The notes beneath the pieces were generated by a model. That model saw only the letters and a list, made by a program, of their open reading frames with translations, had not been told where the DNA came from and ran no database searches. Below are positions 28,190 to 36,481 of a stretch of DNA of 56,302 nucleotides, piece after piece. The DNA is from Streptomyces muensis. Its GTDB lineage: Bacteria; Actinomycetota; Actinomycetes; Streptomycetales; Streptomycetaceae. The position numbers were made by a program, and so were the translations under genes. Numbering within the stretch: position 1 is the stretch's first letter; each line of letters begins with the position of its first letter. The stretch lies in the NCBI RefSeq assembly GCF_021474425.1, contig NZ_JAKEIP010000032.1, positions 1-56,302 of the forward strand. The letters run 5' to 3'.

Positions 28190-29041
28190 ATGCTGCGCAT
28201 CGCCGTCCCCAACAAGGGTTCCCTGTCCGGCCCTGCGGCGGAGATGCTGCATGAGGCCGGCTACCTCCAGCGCCGCGAGTCCAAGGAACTGCGGATCGTC
28301 GACCCCGGCAACGACGTCGAGTTCTTCTACCTCCGCCCCCGCGACATCGCCATCTACGTCGCCTCCGGACAGCTCGACATCGGCCTCACCGGCCGTGACC
28401 TGCTGATCGACTCCGGCGCCAACGCCGAGGAGATCCTGGCACTCGGCTTCGCCCGCTCCACCTTCCGCTTCGCCACCAAGCCGGGCACCGTCGGCGACGA
28501 CCTGGCCGACCTCAACGGCAAGACGGTCGCCACCTCCTACGAGGGCATCGTCGCCAAGCACCTGGCCGACCACGGCATCGACGCCTCCGTCGTCCACCTC
28601 GACGGCGCCGTCGAGACCGCCATCCAGCTCGGTGTCGCCCAGGTCATCGCGGACGTCGTCGAGACCGGCACCTCGCTGCGCAACGCCGGCCTGGAGGTCG
28701 TCGGCGAGCCGATCATGAAGTCCGAGGCCGTCGTCATCCGCCGCACCGGCGCGGACGGCGAGGAGCCCAAGGTCCAGCAGTTCCTGCGCCGCCTCCAGGG
28801 CGTCCTGGTCGCGCGGACGTACGTGATGATGGACTACGACTGCCGCGTCGAGCAGCTGGAGAAGGCGGTCGCCCTCACGCCGGGCCTGGAGTCGCCGACC
28901 GTCTCGCCGCTGCACAACGAGGGCTGGGTCGCCGTACGGGCCATGGTTCCGGCCAAGGAAGCCCAGCGGATCATGGACGACCTGTACGACATCGGCGCGC
29001 GGGCCATCCTGACCACGGCCATCCACGCCTGCCGCCTCTGA
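28190..29041 (+). CDS. hisG: ATP phosphoribosyltransferase (long form)
   Basis: A 283-residue hexameric enzyme catalysing the first committed step of histidine synthesis, from ATP and PRPP. It is the long HisG type with a C-terminal regulatory domain that binds histidine for feedback inhibition. Visible motifs are LRIAVPNKGSLSGPAAEML, DIGLTGRDLL, the PRPP-binding DVVETGTSLRNAGLE, and the ACT-like C-terminus (VSPLHNEGWVAVRAMVP). ATG 28190 has GAAGGAAG before it. It closes the hisEG pair; the remaining his genes are not in the window. Confidence 0.97.
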   Translation: MLRIAVPNKGSLSGPAAEMLHEAGYLQRRESKELRIVDPGNDVEFFYLRPRDIAIYVASGQLDIGLTGRDLLIDSGANAEEILALGFARSTFRFATKPGTVGDDLADLNGKTVATSYEGIVAKHLADHGIDASVVHLDGAVETAIQLGVAQVIADVVETGTSLRNAGLEVVGEPIMKSEAVVIRRTGADGEEPKVQQFLRRLQGVLVARTYVMMDYDCRVEQLEKAVALTPGLESPTVSPLHNEGWVAVRAMVPAKEAQRIMDDLYDIGARAILTTAIHACRL

Positions 29042-29060
29042 CCCGAGGGGCCGTACACCG

Positions 29061-29519
29061 ATGTCCTCCGAACTGCCCGCCCTGCCCGTCACCTTCCGGC
29101 CGGGCCGCACCCGGGCCGTCCTGCTCACCGCAGGCGTCGCCATCTTCGTCGTCATCACGGCGGTGGCGCTGCTGCTGGCGAAGCTCGGCCCCGGCGAGCG
29201 CCTCAGCTTCGTCCTCACCGGCGCCCTGATGTTCGGCGTGCTGGCCATGCTGGCGCGCGTGAAGGTCGTCGCCGACGAGTCCGGCGTCACCGTGGTGAAC
29301 ATCGCCACCAGGCGCCGACTGGAGTGGGCCGAGATCGTCCAGGTGAACCTCCGCCCGGGCGACCCCTGGGTGTTCCTCAACCTCAGCGACGGCACCAGCC
29401 TGCCCGCGCTCGGCATCCAGCCCGGCATCGCCAAGCAGCGGGCCATCGCCGACGCGCGCGCTCTGCGGGCACTCGCCGAGGCCCGTGCCATCAGGGATCC
29501 GGAGGAGCATCAGGGCTGA
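29061..29519 (+). CDS. PH-domain-containing membrane protein
   Basis: A 152-residue protein with two membrane segments (about residues 17-38 and 50-63) followed by a bacterial PH-like beta domain (RVKVVADESGVTVVNIATRR, then LEWAEIVQVNLRPG). The function of this family is not established. It starts 19 bp after hisG, so it is the last gene of the rib-his run, and a strong terminator hairpin follows at 29592-29619. Confidence 0.85.
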   Translation: MSSELPALPVTFRPGRTRAVLLTAGVAIFVVITAVALLLAKLGPGERLSFVLTGALMFGVLAMLARVKVVADESGVTVVNIATRRRLEWAEIVQVNLRPGDPWVFLNLSDGTSLPALGIQPGIAKQRAIADARALRALAEARAIRDPEEHQG

Positions 29520-29591
29520 CTCAGGGGGCCATCGGGGCTCACTGGGGGACTTTCACCCTGACGTAAATCGCCATGTCTTGATTAATCTGTT

Positions 29592-29619
29592 GGCGGAGGC
29601 GTTTTCCGACGCCTCCGCC
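29592..29619 (+). terminator. Rho-independent-type terminator of the rib-his operon
   Basis: An 11-bp perfect stem GGCGGAGGCGT (29592-29602) with ACGCCTCCGCC (29609-29619), loop TTTCCG, followed by TTTG. It is the first strong hairpin after the riboflavin-histidine gene run and lies 73 bp after the PH-protein stop. Confidence 0.85.
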
Positions 29620-29741
29620 TTTGATGTCCCACCCGCCCTCAGAGGCCCCCTGCTACCCGAGGAGTGATTCCCTCCAGCGATGGACGGATCGTCCTGTAGT
29701 ACCTGCGCCGCCCCCTCCCGACATACCGGGGCGGCCGCGTC

Positions 29742-31067
29742 ATGAGCATCCCCCTGCTGCTACTCGCAGCCGCGTTCCTCCTGATTCTCGCCAACGGCTT
29801 CTTCGTGGCCGCCGAGTTCGGCCTGGTCACGGTCGAGGCGACGGACGCCGAGAAGGCCGCCGCCGAGGGCGACCGACGGGCCCACCGGGTCGTCGAGTCA
29901 CTGAAGGAACTGTCCTTCCAGCTCTCCGGCACCCAGCTCGGCATCACCATCACCTCCCTCGTCGTCGGCATGCTCGCCGAACCGGCGCTCGCCGAGCTGC
30001 TCGGCGGCCCCTTCACCGCGATCGGCATCCCCGAGGGCGCGGTGTCCGGGGTGGCCGTGGTCGTCGGCATGCTGCTGGCCTCGGCCGTGCAGATGGTGAT
30101 CGGCGAGCTCGCGCCGAAGAACTGGGCGGTGTCCCGGCCGATGCAGGTCGCGCGCTTCGTCGCCGGCCCGCAGCACGTCTTCGCGCGCCTGTTCCGCCCG
30201 GTGATCGCCGCGCTGAACTCGGTCGCCAACCGTCTCGTCCGCGCCCTGGGCATCGAGCCGACCGAGGAGCTGGCCTCCGCCCGCACCCCCGGCGAACTCG
30301 TCTCCCTGGCCCGCCACTCCGCCCAGGCCGGCGCCCTGGAACAGGACACCGCGGATCTCTTCGTACGGACCCTGTCGCTCGCCGAGCTCACCGCGCAGCA
30401 CGTGATGACCCCGCGCGTGAAGGTCAGCGCGCTCCAGTCGTCCGCGACCGCCGAGGACGTCGTGAACCTGACCCGCGCCACCGGTCTGTCCCGCTTCCCG
30501 GTCTACCGCGAGAAGATCGACGAGGTCGTCGGCATGGTCCATCTGAAGGACGCCCTGGCGGTCCGTTCGAGTGAACGGCTGCGCACCCCGGTCGGCCGGA
30601 TCGCCCGCCCGGCCCTGCTGGTCCCCGAGACCCTGCCGGTCCAGCCGCTCCTCGCCCAGCTGCGCAGCGAGCAGCCCATCGCGGTCGTCGTCGACGAGTA
30701 CGGCGGCACGGCCGGGGTCGTCACCCTGGAGGACATCGTCGAGGAGATCGTCGGCGAGGTCCGCGACGAGCACGACGGCCAGGACCTGCCCGAACTCGCC
30801 GCCGCCCCGCCGGAGGACGGCCGGCCCGCCTGGGACGCCGACGGCAGCTGCCGCGTCGACATCCTCCAACGGATAGGACTCGACGTGCCCGAGGGTCCGT
30901 ACGAGACCGTCGCCGGCCTGGTCGCCGACCTGCTCGGCCGTATCCCGGCCGTCGGCGACAAGGCGGAGCTGCCGGGCTGGCGGCTGTCGGTGCGCCGGGT
31001 CGGCCACTACCGCGCCGAGCGCGTCCGGCTGGTCCGGACCGGTGCCGTGGTGGAGGTCGCCCGATGA
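29742..31067 (+). CDS. CNNM/HlyC-type CBS-domain membrane protein 1
   Basis: A 441-residue 'hemolysin family' protein. An N-terminal CNNM (DUF21) membrane domain with about three helices carries ANGFFVAAEFGLVTVE. Then come a CBS pair (about residues 215-335; VMTPRVKVSALQ and GTAGVVTLEDIVEEIVGEV) and a C-terminal CorC/HlyC domain (LQRIGLDVPEGPYETVAGLV). Relatives are linked to magnesium or other divalent-cation efflux. ATG 29742 is the start; its stop overlaps the next gene's ATG (31064-31067). Confidence 0.92.
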   Translation: MSIPLLLLAAAFLLILANGFFVAAEFGLVTVEATDAEKAAAEGDRRAHRVVESLKELSFQLSGTQLGITITSLVVGMLAEPALAELLGGPFTAIGIPEGAVSGVAVVVGMLLASAVQMVIGELAPKNWAVSRPMQVARFVAGPQHVFARLFRPVIAALNSVANRLVRALGIEPTEELASARTPGELVSLARHSAQAGALEQDTADLFVRTLSLAELTAQHVMTPRVKVSALQSSATAEDVVNLTRATGLSRFPVYREKIDEVVGMVHLKDALAVRSSERLRTPVGRIARPALLVPETLPVQPLLAQLRSEQPIAVVVDEYGGTAGVVTLEDIVEEIVGEVRDEHDGQDLPELAAAPPEDGRPAWDADGSCRVDILQRIGLDVPEGPYETVAGLVADLLGRIPAVGDKAELPGWRLSVRRVGHYRAERVRLVRTGAVVEVAR

Positions 31068-32152
31068 GCGTGCTCCAACTTCTCTTCGCGGCGCTGCTGG
31101 TCCTGGCCAACGGCTTCTTCGTGGGCGCCGAGTTCGCCCTCGTCTCGGTCCGCCGCAGCCAGATCGAACCGCTCGGCACGGCCCGCGCACGGCAGGTGCT
31201 CTACGGCCTGGAGCGGCTGCCGCAGATGATGGCGGCGGCGCAGTTCGGCATCACGGTGTGCTCGCTGACCCTGGGCGCGGTGGCGGAGCCCACGGTGGCG
31301 CACCTGCTGGAGCCGCTGTTCGAGTGGGTGCACCTGCCCGAGGGCATGATCCACCCCCTCACCTATGTCATCGCGCTCGCCGCGGTGGTCTTCTTCCACC
31401 TGGTCATCGGAGAGATGCTGCCGAAGAACCTGGCGATGGCGGCGCCGGAGAAGGTGGCGCTGTGGCTCAGCCCCGGCCTGGTCTACTTCGCCCGCTTCTG
31501 CCGCCCGATCACCGTGGCCCTCGGCGCCGTCGCACAGGCCATCCTGCGGCTCTTCCGCGTCGAACCGAAGGACGAGGTCGAGGCGGTCTTCACCAGCGAG
31601 CAGCTCAACCGGCTCGTCGAGGACTCCGGCCAGGCCGGACTGCTCGACCCCGAGGAGCAGGAACGTTTGGGAGACGCCCTGGAGCTGGGCTCCCGCCCGG
31701 TGACGGACGTCCTCCTCAAGCGCGAGTCCCTGGTCACGGTCAGCCCCTCGGTCACCCCCGGCCAGATCGTCGCCCTCACCGCCCGCACCGGCTACTCCCG
31801 CTTCCCCGTGGCGGCGGAGACCGGCGCCTTCATGGGCTACCTGCACGTCAAGGACGTCCTGGACCTGGAGGAGTCCGAACGCGCGGTACCCCAGCACATC
31901 TGGCGCCCCATGACCACCCTCCGCTCGGAACTCCCCCTGGACGACGCCCTCACCGTCATGCGCCGCGCCGCCACCCACCTGGCCCAGGTGGCCGACACCT
32001 CCGGCCGGGTCCTCGGCCTCGTCGCCCTGGAAGACGTCCTGGAACTCCTGGTAGGAGAAGTCCGCGACCCGGCCCACCGCCAACTGCCGGAGGTACGGGT
32101 GACAGGGCCGCGCCTGAGCACGGGGGAACCGGAGGGAGCACTTACGGGCTGA
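31064..32152 (+). CDS. CNNM/HlyC-type CBS-domain membrane protein 2
   Basis: A 362-residue paralogue of the preceding gene, sharing ANGFFVGAEFALVSVRRSQ and the CBS pair (GYSRFPVAAE, VLGLVALEDVLELLVGEV). It ends soon after the CBS pair and so lacks the C-terminal CorC/HlyC domain of its neighbour. The four-base ATGA overlap shows translational coupling, which suggests the two work as a heteromeric cation transporter. It is followed by the dispersed repeat at 32208-32260. Confidence 0.92.
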   Translation: MSVLQLLFAALLVLANGFFVGAEFALVSVRRSQIEPLGTARARQVLYGLERLPQMMAAAQFGITVCSLTLGAVAEPTVAHLLEPLFEWVHLPEGMIHPLTYVIALAAVVFFHLVIGEMLPKNLAMAAPEKVALWLSPGLVYFARFCRPITVALGAVAQAILRLFRVEPKDEVEAVFTSEQLNRLVEDSGQAGLLDPEEQERLGDALELGSRPVTDVLLKRESLVTVSPSVTPGQIVALTARTGYSRFPVAAETGAFMGYLHVKDVLDLEESERAVPQHIWRPMTTLRSELPLDDALTVMRRAATHLAQVADTSGRVLGLVALEDVLELLVGEVRDPAHRQLPEVRVTGPRLSTGEPEGALTG

Positions 32153-32207
32153 CATTTTCAGTCCCTCCGGCGTCCGGCACTTTCAGCCCCTCCGGCGTTT
32201 GAGGAGC

Positions 32208-32260
32208 GGGGGTCCAGGGGGCAGAGCCCCCTGGCGGGGTCGAAGGGGCGGAGCCCCTTC
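32208..32260. repeat. Intergenic repeat, copy 2, with two hairpins
   Basis: Bases 32208-32254 are the exact reverse complement of window bases 1-47. Two hairpins stand in tandem: 9-bp arms 32214-32222/32226-32234 (CCAGGGGGC AGA GCCCCCTGG) and 8-bp arms 32242-32249/32253-32260 (GAAGGGGC GGA GCCCCTTC). It lies between the ends of the convergent CNNM and AAA genes, where it could terminate transcription from both sides. Confidence 0.85.
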
Positions 32261-32299
32261 AAGGATGGGAAGGGTAGGGGCGGCGGGGGCGAGAGAACC

Positions 32300-34165
32300 T
32301 CACATGCCCGACGGATCCTGCGGACCCCGCCCCGACAACACTTCCCCATACGCCTGCATCAGATCCGGCAACCGAAGCGTCGACAAGTCGTCCCGAGTCA
32401 GCGCCCCGGGATAGGTCGACAACCGCAGATCCCGATACGCACAACTCTTCTCGTACAGCGTCCGCAGAAACCGCCCGTTCCCCAACTCGTCGATCCACCC
32501 CTGATCGACCACATGCCCCGCGATGGAGCGCAGCTCGTCCAGCGCCTCCTCGTCCCAGACATCACCGTTCTCCGCGGCGAGCACCTCACCGATGGAGGTC
32601 AGTTCGAGAGGCCGGTACGAAGGAAAGTCGACACGGGTCGTGAACCGCGAGGAGAGCCCCGGATTGGCGGCCAGCAGCCGGTCCATCCCCTCGGGATAGC
32701 CGGCGAGGATCACCACCAGATGGTCCCGGTTGTCCTCGGCCCGCTTCAGCAACACCTGCAGCGCCTCGTCACCGTACGCGTCCCCCTTGCCGTACCCGGT
32801 GTTGGACAGGGAGTAGGCCTCGTCGACGAAGAGGACACCCCCGAGCGCGGAGTCGATGAGCTCGTTGGCCTTCACGGCGGTCTGGCCCAGATACTCGCCG
32901 ACCAGATCCGCCCGCTGAGCCTCCACGAGATGGTCGCCACCGAGGAGCCCGAGGGCGTAGAACACGCGCCCCAGGATGCGCGCGACCGTGGTCTTGCCGG
33001 TGCCGGACGGCCCGGAGAAGACGAAGTGCCGCTTGGGCGGCTGCACCGGCAACCCCTGCCCGGCGCGCAGCCGGGCCATGTTCAACTGGGCGGACAGCGC
33101 CTTGACCTGCCGCTTGACGGGCTCCAACCCCACCATGCGCTCGAGCTCGGCGAGCGCCTCCTCGAGTAACTGGGGATCGGTCGGCCCGGAGGGCAACGGC
33201 TGCGAGGACACCGTGGTCTTCTCGCGCACCGTCGGATCCACCACCGAGGGCAGCGGCCCGGTCGGCGGCAGATCGGGGTCGGACAGCTTCAGGTCCCGCC
33301 CCTCGACGCCGAACAGCGGGTCGAGCCCGTCGGGCCCGTCGCCGACGTCCCCGCCGAACCCGGTCAGCGTGATCGCCGCGAGGTCGGTGCCGTCGTCGTA
33401 GCCGTCGCCCTCGGCGATGGCCGCGAGCCGCGCCGAGGTGTCCATGAACGCGGGGTCGACGCGGTGCACCGCGCGGTAGAGGGGGAGCGCGGCGGCGGAC
33501 CGCCCCGTGCCCTCGTGCGCCCGCGCCAGCCAGTACCGCAGCTCCTTGCGCTGCGGCTGCTCGCTGCGACATCGCATCAGCGCGGCCGAGAGCAGCGGCT
33601 CGGCCTGCCCGTACATCTCCAGGCGGACCCGCGCCATGCCGCCGAACAGGCCCGCCTCGATCCCGAGCATCGCGTCGTCGAGCAGCGGGTCGGTGTGCCG
33701 TACGAGCTGCTCCCAGTCCTTGACCAGATAGGCGCGGCAGGCGTGCAGAAAGCGGACCTGGTGGTCGGTGTCGACGGGCGGGAGCCCGGCCAGCGCCCGG
33801 TCCAGCTCCGGCACGTGCCGTCCGTCCAGCCAGTGCGAGGCGTGGGCGAGTAGCAGATCGCGCGGGCTCTCCAGCACCGGCTGCACCCACCAGCCCAGCC
33901 AGTACCAGGAGTTGATGGTCCGCCGATGCCGGGCGCGCTGCTCCCCGAAGCGCTCCCGGTGTCGGAACATCCGCAGCAGCGCGGTCGTCGTGTCGACGCG
34001 CAGCGCGTGCAGCCCGAGCCAGCCGTCGGCCATCCCCGGATCGATCCGTACCGCGGTGCGGAACTCCTCCTCCGCCTGCGGATAGGCCCCCATCGTGTAG
34101 GCATCCACACCTCGCAACCAGGCGAGGTCGGCCGGGGCCTCGGGGCCCTGCGTGCCGAAGTCCAT
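32300..34165 (-). CDS. TPR-AAA+ ATPase (CbxX/EccA-like)
   Basis: A 621-residue cytosolic protein. The N-terminal half (about 1-290) is helical with TPR-like repeats (DAYTMGAYPQAEEEFRTAVR near residue 22). After an acidic, Pro-rich stretch comes a CbxX/CfxQ-type AAA+ domain with Walker A GPSGTGKTT (about 383-391), Walker B GVLFVDEAYSL (about 440) and an arginine-finger region SSRFTTRVDFPS. The layout resembles EccA of type VII secretion, but no ecc or esx genes are near. ATG 34165 is chosen; the open frame upstream to 34477 looks non-coding. Confidence 0.88.
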   Translation of the reverse strand: MDFGTQGPEAPADLAWLRGVDAYTMGAYPQAEEEFRTAVRIDPGMADGWLGLHALRVDTTTALLRMFRHRERFGEQRARHRRTINSWYWLGWWVQPVLESPRDLLLAHASHWLDGRHVPELDRALAGLPPVDTDHQVRFLHACRAYLVKDWEQLVRHTDPLLDDAMLGIEAGLFGGMARVRLEMYGQAEPLLSAALMRCRSEQPQRKELRYWLARAHEGTGRSAAALPLYRAVHRVDPAFMDTSARLAAIAEGDGYDDGTDLAAITLTGFGGDVGDGPDGLDPLFGVEGRDLKLSDPDLPPTGPLPSVVDPTVREKTTVSSQPLPSGPTDPQLLEEALAELERMVGLEPVKRQVKALSAQLNMARLRAGQGLPVQPPKRHFVFSGPSGTGKTTVARILGRVFYALGLLGGDHLVEAQRADLVGEYLGQTAVKANELIDSALGGVLFVDEAYSLSNTGYGKGDAYGDEALQVLLKRAEDNRDHLVVILAGYPEGMDRLLAANPGLSSRFTTRVDFPSYRPLELTSIGEVLAAENGDVWDEEALDELRSIAGHVVDQGWIDELGNGRFLRTLYEKSCAYRDLRLSTYPGALTRDDLSTLRLPDLMQAYGEVLSGRGPQDPSGM

Positions 34166-34451
34166 CACGTCCCCCACAAACCGTGCCCCCGTCGGTTGAC
34201 CGACCGCTCGTCCGTCGGCCGCCTTGATCGGATCGATCGAACCGCCGTGCCGCGGACCGGAGTTGCAACGGTGCGCAGAGCAGCCGTCCGTACGTCGCAC
34301 CGAGGGCATCGTACCTGCGAGGGTGTCACCCGCCCCAGGGTGCCGCACCGGCCGTTTGGCGAGGTGGGAGCGGATCGGGCGGAGCGCGCTCGGTGACCCA
34401 GGGTGAGCGAATCGCGCCTCTCGGCGTCCGAAAAGAGGAGTCAGGGCAGAA
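34166..34451. other. Non-coding gap upstream of the AAA+ gene
   Basis: I see no convincing gene in this stretch. Open frames cross it on both strands, but their residues are Arg/Pro-rich and third-position bias is absent. It holds the promoter region of the AAA+ gene and a small hairpin CCTCT/AGAGG near 34416-34437. A further 114 bases lie between the terminator (34452-34489) and the kinase stop, with a 7-bp inverted repeat GAACTTG/CAAGTTC at 34575-34605. Confidence 0.5.
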
Positions 34452-34489
34452 CGAAGCCCCCGATCACGGGGGAACAACCGGGGGCTTCG
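34452..34489. terminator. Terminator-like hairpin downstream of the kinase gene
   Basis: An 11-bp stem CGAAGCCCCCG (34452-34462) with CGGGGGCTTCG (34479-34489). The 16-base loop contains a competing CGGGGG arm that can pair with the left arm instead. On the minus strand it is followed by TTCT, and it lies 115 bp after the kinase stop. The two alternative foldings resemble an attenuator, but no leader peptide is evident. Confidence 0.55.
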
Positions 34490-34603
34490 CGTCAGTGGGC
34501 GGCTTCGATTGACCGCACATTGAGAACGTAAGTCCTGTACGGCCCCCGGGTCAAGCAGAGTTGAGGCACTCCGCGAACTTGCCCGGGAGGGCTCTTCACA
34601 AGT

Positions 34604-35347
34604 TCAGCACATTGCCGATGGGTCGTCACCGAGTGTGATCGCCTGGTCCGGTCCAACAGTCCCGGCAGGCCCAGGAAGCAGCTCGTATCCCTTGCCGCTC
34701 TGCCGAACCAGGAGGTCGGCGAAGGGCCGGGACGGGTCCTCCGCGAAGTGCCTCTGCTCCGCCCTGACCCACCCGTCCCAGAACTCCCGCTGCTCCGCCC
34801 CGTCCCGTGAGCGTCCCCGGTTCCAGGACTCCTCGTGCGGAAGCTCCATCCACAGCAGCCGGGCGAGGTGGGGGCGCAGCGCGCGACGGCCGGCGCCCAC
34901 GCCCTCGACGACGACGACCGGGGCGGGCGGCACGGCGACCGGTGGCCCGAAATGGCGGGCCCGCCAGTCGTAGGGGGAGTAGTGGGCGACCTCTCCCCGT
35001 GTGAACGGTTCGATCACCTGGGCCAGCAGCCGCTCGGTCCACTCGAACAGCTCGTCATGGCTCGCGATGTCGTCGAGATGCAGCACCGGGGCGTCGCCCA
35101 GCGCCCGGGCCAACTGCCCGGCGAACGTGGACTTTCCGGAGCCGGCGTGTCCGTCGACGGCGATCAGGCGGACCGGGCCGCAGGACGGAGGGAGGCGGCG
35201 GAGTCGGGTGGCGAGGTTCTGAATCGTTTTTCCTGAAGTGGGGCGGGCTGGTGGGCATATTTCGTTGGAACATTCTAGTAGCAGGCGAAAGCGGTTGTGG
35301 GGACGGGGCGGCAGGGAGTGCGAGAACGAGATGAGAAAAGGTGTCAC
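34604..35347 (-). CDS. Uridine-kinase-like P-loop NTPase, probable N-terminal frameshift
   Basis: The body is a P-loop small-molecule kinase: LIAVDGHAGSGKSTFAGQLA (Walker A), HLDDIASHDE, VVVVEGVGAGRRALRPHL and a lid with NRGRSRDG. As called from GTG 35347 it has 247 residues, but the first 43 are unlike any kinase N-terminus. A better start is ATG 35258 in another frame (MPTSPPHFRK). It would join the kinase frame if the A5 run at 35227-35231 had one A fewer, giving MPTSPPHFRKTIQNLATRL. A -10-like TAGAAT lies about 13 bases upstream of that ATG. So the ends given are the uninterrupted frame, and the true start is uncertain. Substrate unknown. Confidence 0.7.
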   Translation of the reverse strand: MTPFLISFSHSLPPRPHNRFRLLLECSNEICPPARPTSGKTIQNLATRLRRLPPSCGPVRLIAVDGHAGSGKSTFAGQLARALGDAPVLHLDDIASHDELFEWTERLLAQVIEPFTRGEVAHYSPYDWRARHFGPPVAVPPAPVVVVEGVGAGRRALRPHLARLLWMELPHEESWNRGRSRDGAEQREFWDGWVRAEQRHFAEDPSRPFADLLVRQSGKGYELLPGPAGTVGPDQAITLGDDPSAMC

Positions 35348-35457
35348 TTTGAACTAGCCGACGGCTGCTCGCAATCCCGCCGAAAAACTCCGGCCACCCC
35401 GGTGAAATTCACGTTCCGGTTGAGCCGCACGCTGAGTAAGGTGCCAGGAGTGCAACT

Positions 35458-36444
35458 GTGAGGTGCCGTAACGGGGATGGGCTGGGACAGATGGCCGCGG
35501 GGTTATTCGAGGGGCAGTATGTGTGGCATCCGGCGGCCGACGACCGCGTGCTGGGGAGCGTATGCGTCGATGTCCGGGCCGGCCGATATCTGAGCTCCCT
35601 CGACGCCCTGGCCGAAACCCGCGGTGACTTCGGCCTGCGCGCCCATCGCTCCCTCGTGCTCGCCTCGGAGGCCGCGGACTCCGACCTCGTCGAGCGCTGG
35701 CTGCATGAGGAGCCGGGCCCCGAGGCGGAGCTGATGTGGGCGCGGGTGGCCGTGCTGCGGGCGCTGCGCGCGGCCGACGCACGCGACCCGCGGACCGAGG
35801 CGCTGGAGCGGATAGCGCTGGCCGCCTGCGACCGGGCCGCCGCGACGGCCCCCGCCGACCCCACACCCCTGGTGGCCAAACTGGCCATGGCCCGGCTGCA
35901 CCGGCTGCGCGACCGGGCACCGCGCGGACTGCTCACGGCACCGCCGGGCCCCTGGCGGCTGTTCGCCCACATCCTCTCCCTCGACCCCTGGCACCGCGAG
36001 GCCCACCACCGCTTTCTGGCCTGCTTCTTCACCCGGTACGGCGGCTCCGTGACCGCCGCCTGGGACGTCGCCGCCTTCCTCGGCCAACGGGCCCCCGCCG
36101 ACTCGCCGCTGCGCCTGCTCCCACTGGTCGCCCTGGTGGAGTGCTACGACCCGACCCAGCTGCTCGCCGACCGGGTCTGGGAGCAGCCGCAGTGGCGCTC
36201 GACCTCGCTGTCGATCCACGGCGACTGGCTGCCCGCGGTGGCCGACTACCCCTTCACTCCGGTCCTCGACCTGGCCTATCTCGCGCACGCCCTGGTCATG
36301 GCCCGGCGCGAGGAGGAGGCACGCGCCGTCTTCACGGCGATGGGGCCGTACGCCTCGCGCATGCCCTGGTCCGTCTTCGGTGACCCGGCCGCGCAGCTGT
36401 CCCGGGCGCGCCGCGCCTGCGGCCTGCCCGTGCCGAGCGCCTGA
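35458..36444 (+). CDS. Helical (TPR-like) hypothetical protein
   Basis: A 328-residue soluble protein rich in Ala, Leu and Arg, with repeated helical pairs (for example AAWDVAAFLGQRAPADSPLR and LVALVECYDPTQLL) that suggest a TPR-like solenoid. No signal peptide, membrane segment or catalytic motif is seen, and I do not recognise the function. The start GTG 35458 has AGGAG seven bases upstream (35446-35450). It lies 37 bp before an APC permease in the same direction, and the pair may be co-transcribed. Confidence 0.8.
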   Translation: MRCRNGDGLGQMAAGLFEGQYVWHPAADDRVLGSVCVDVRAGRYLSSLDALAETRGDFGLRAHRSLVLASEAADSDLVERWLHEEPGPEAELMWARVAVLRALRAADARDPRTEALERIALAACDRAAATAPADPTPLVAKLAMARLHRLRDRAPRGLLTAPPGPWRLFAHILSLDPWHREAHHRFLACFFTRYGGSVTAAWDVAAFLGQRAPADSPLRLLPLVALVECYDPTQLLADRVWEQPQWRSTSLSIHGDWLPAVADYPFTPVLDLAYLAHALVMARREEEARAVFTAMGPYASRMPWSVFGDPAAQLSRARRACGLPVPSA

Positions 36445-36481
36445 CGGATCGCAACCCCCCACCGAGAGAAAGGCCCGACCC

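Noticed and set aside
34440..34560. Possible tRNA or attenuator downstream of the kinase gene
   Set aside because: No cloverleaf, T-loop or CCA-proximal pattern; the hairpin alone supports only a terminator-like call.
35055..35273. 72-codon minus-strand frame beginning MFQRNMPTSPPHFRK as a separate gene
   Set aside because: Only its first residues look natural; beyond the A5 run it is an off-frame reading of the kinase, so it is treated as the shifted kinase N-terminus.
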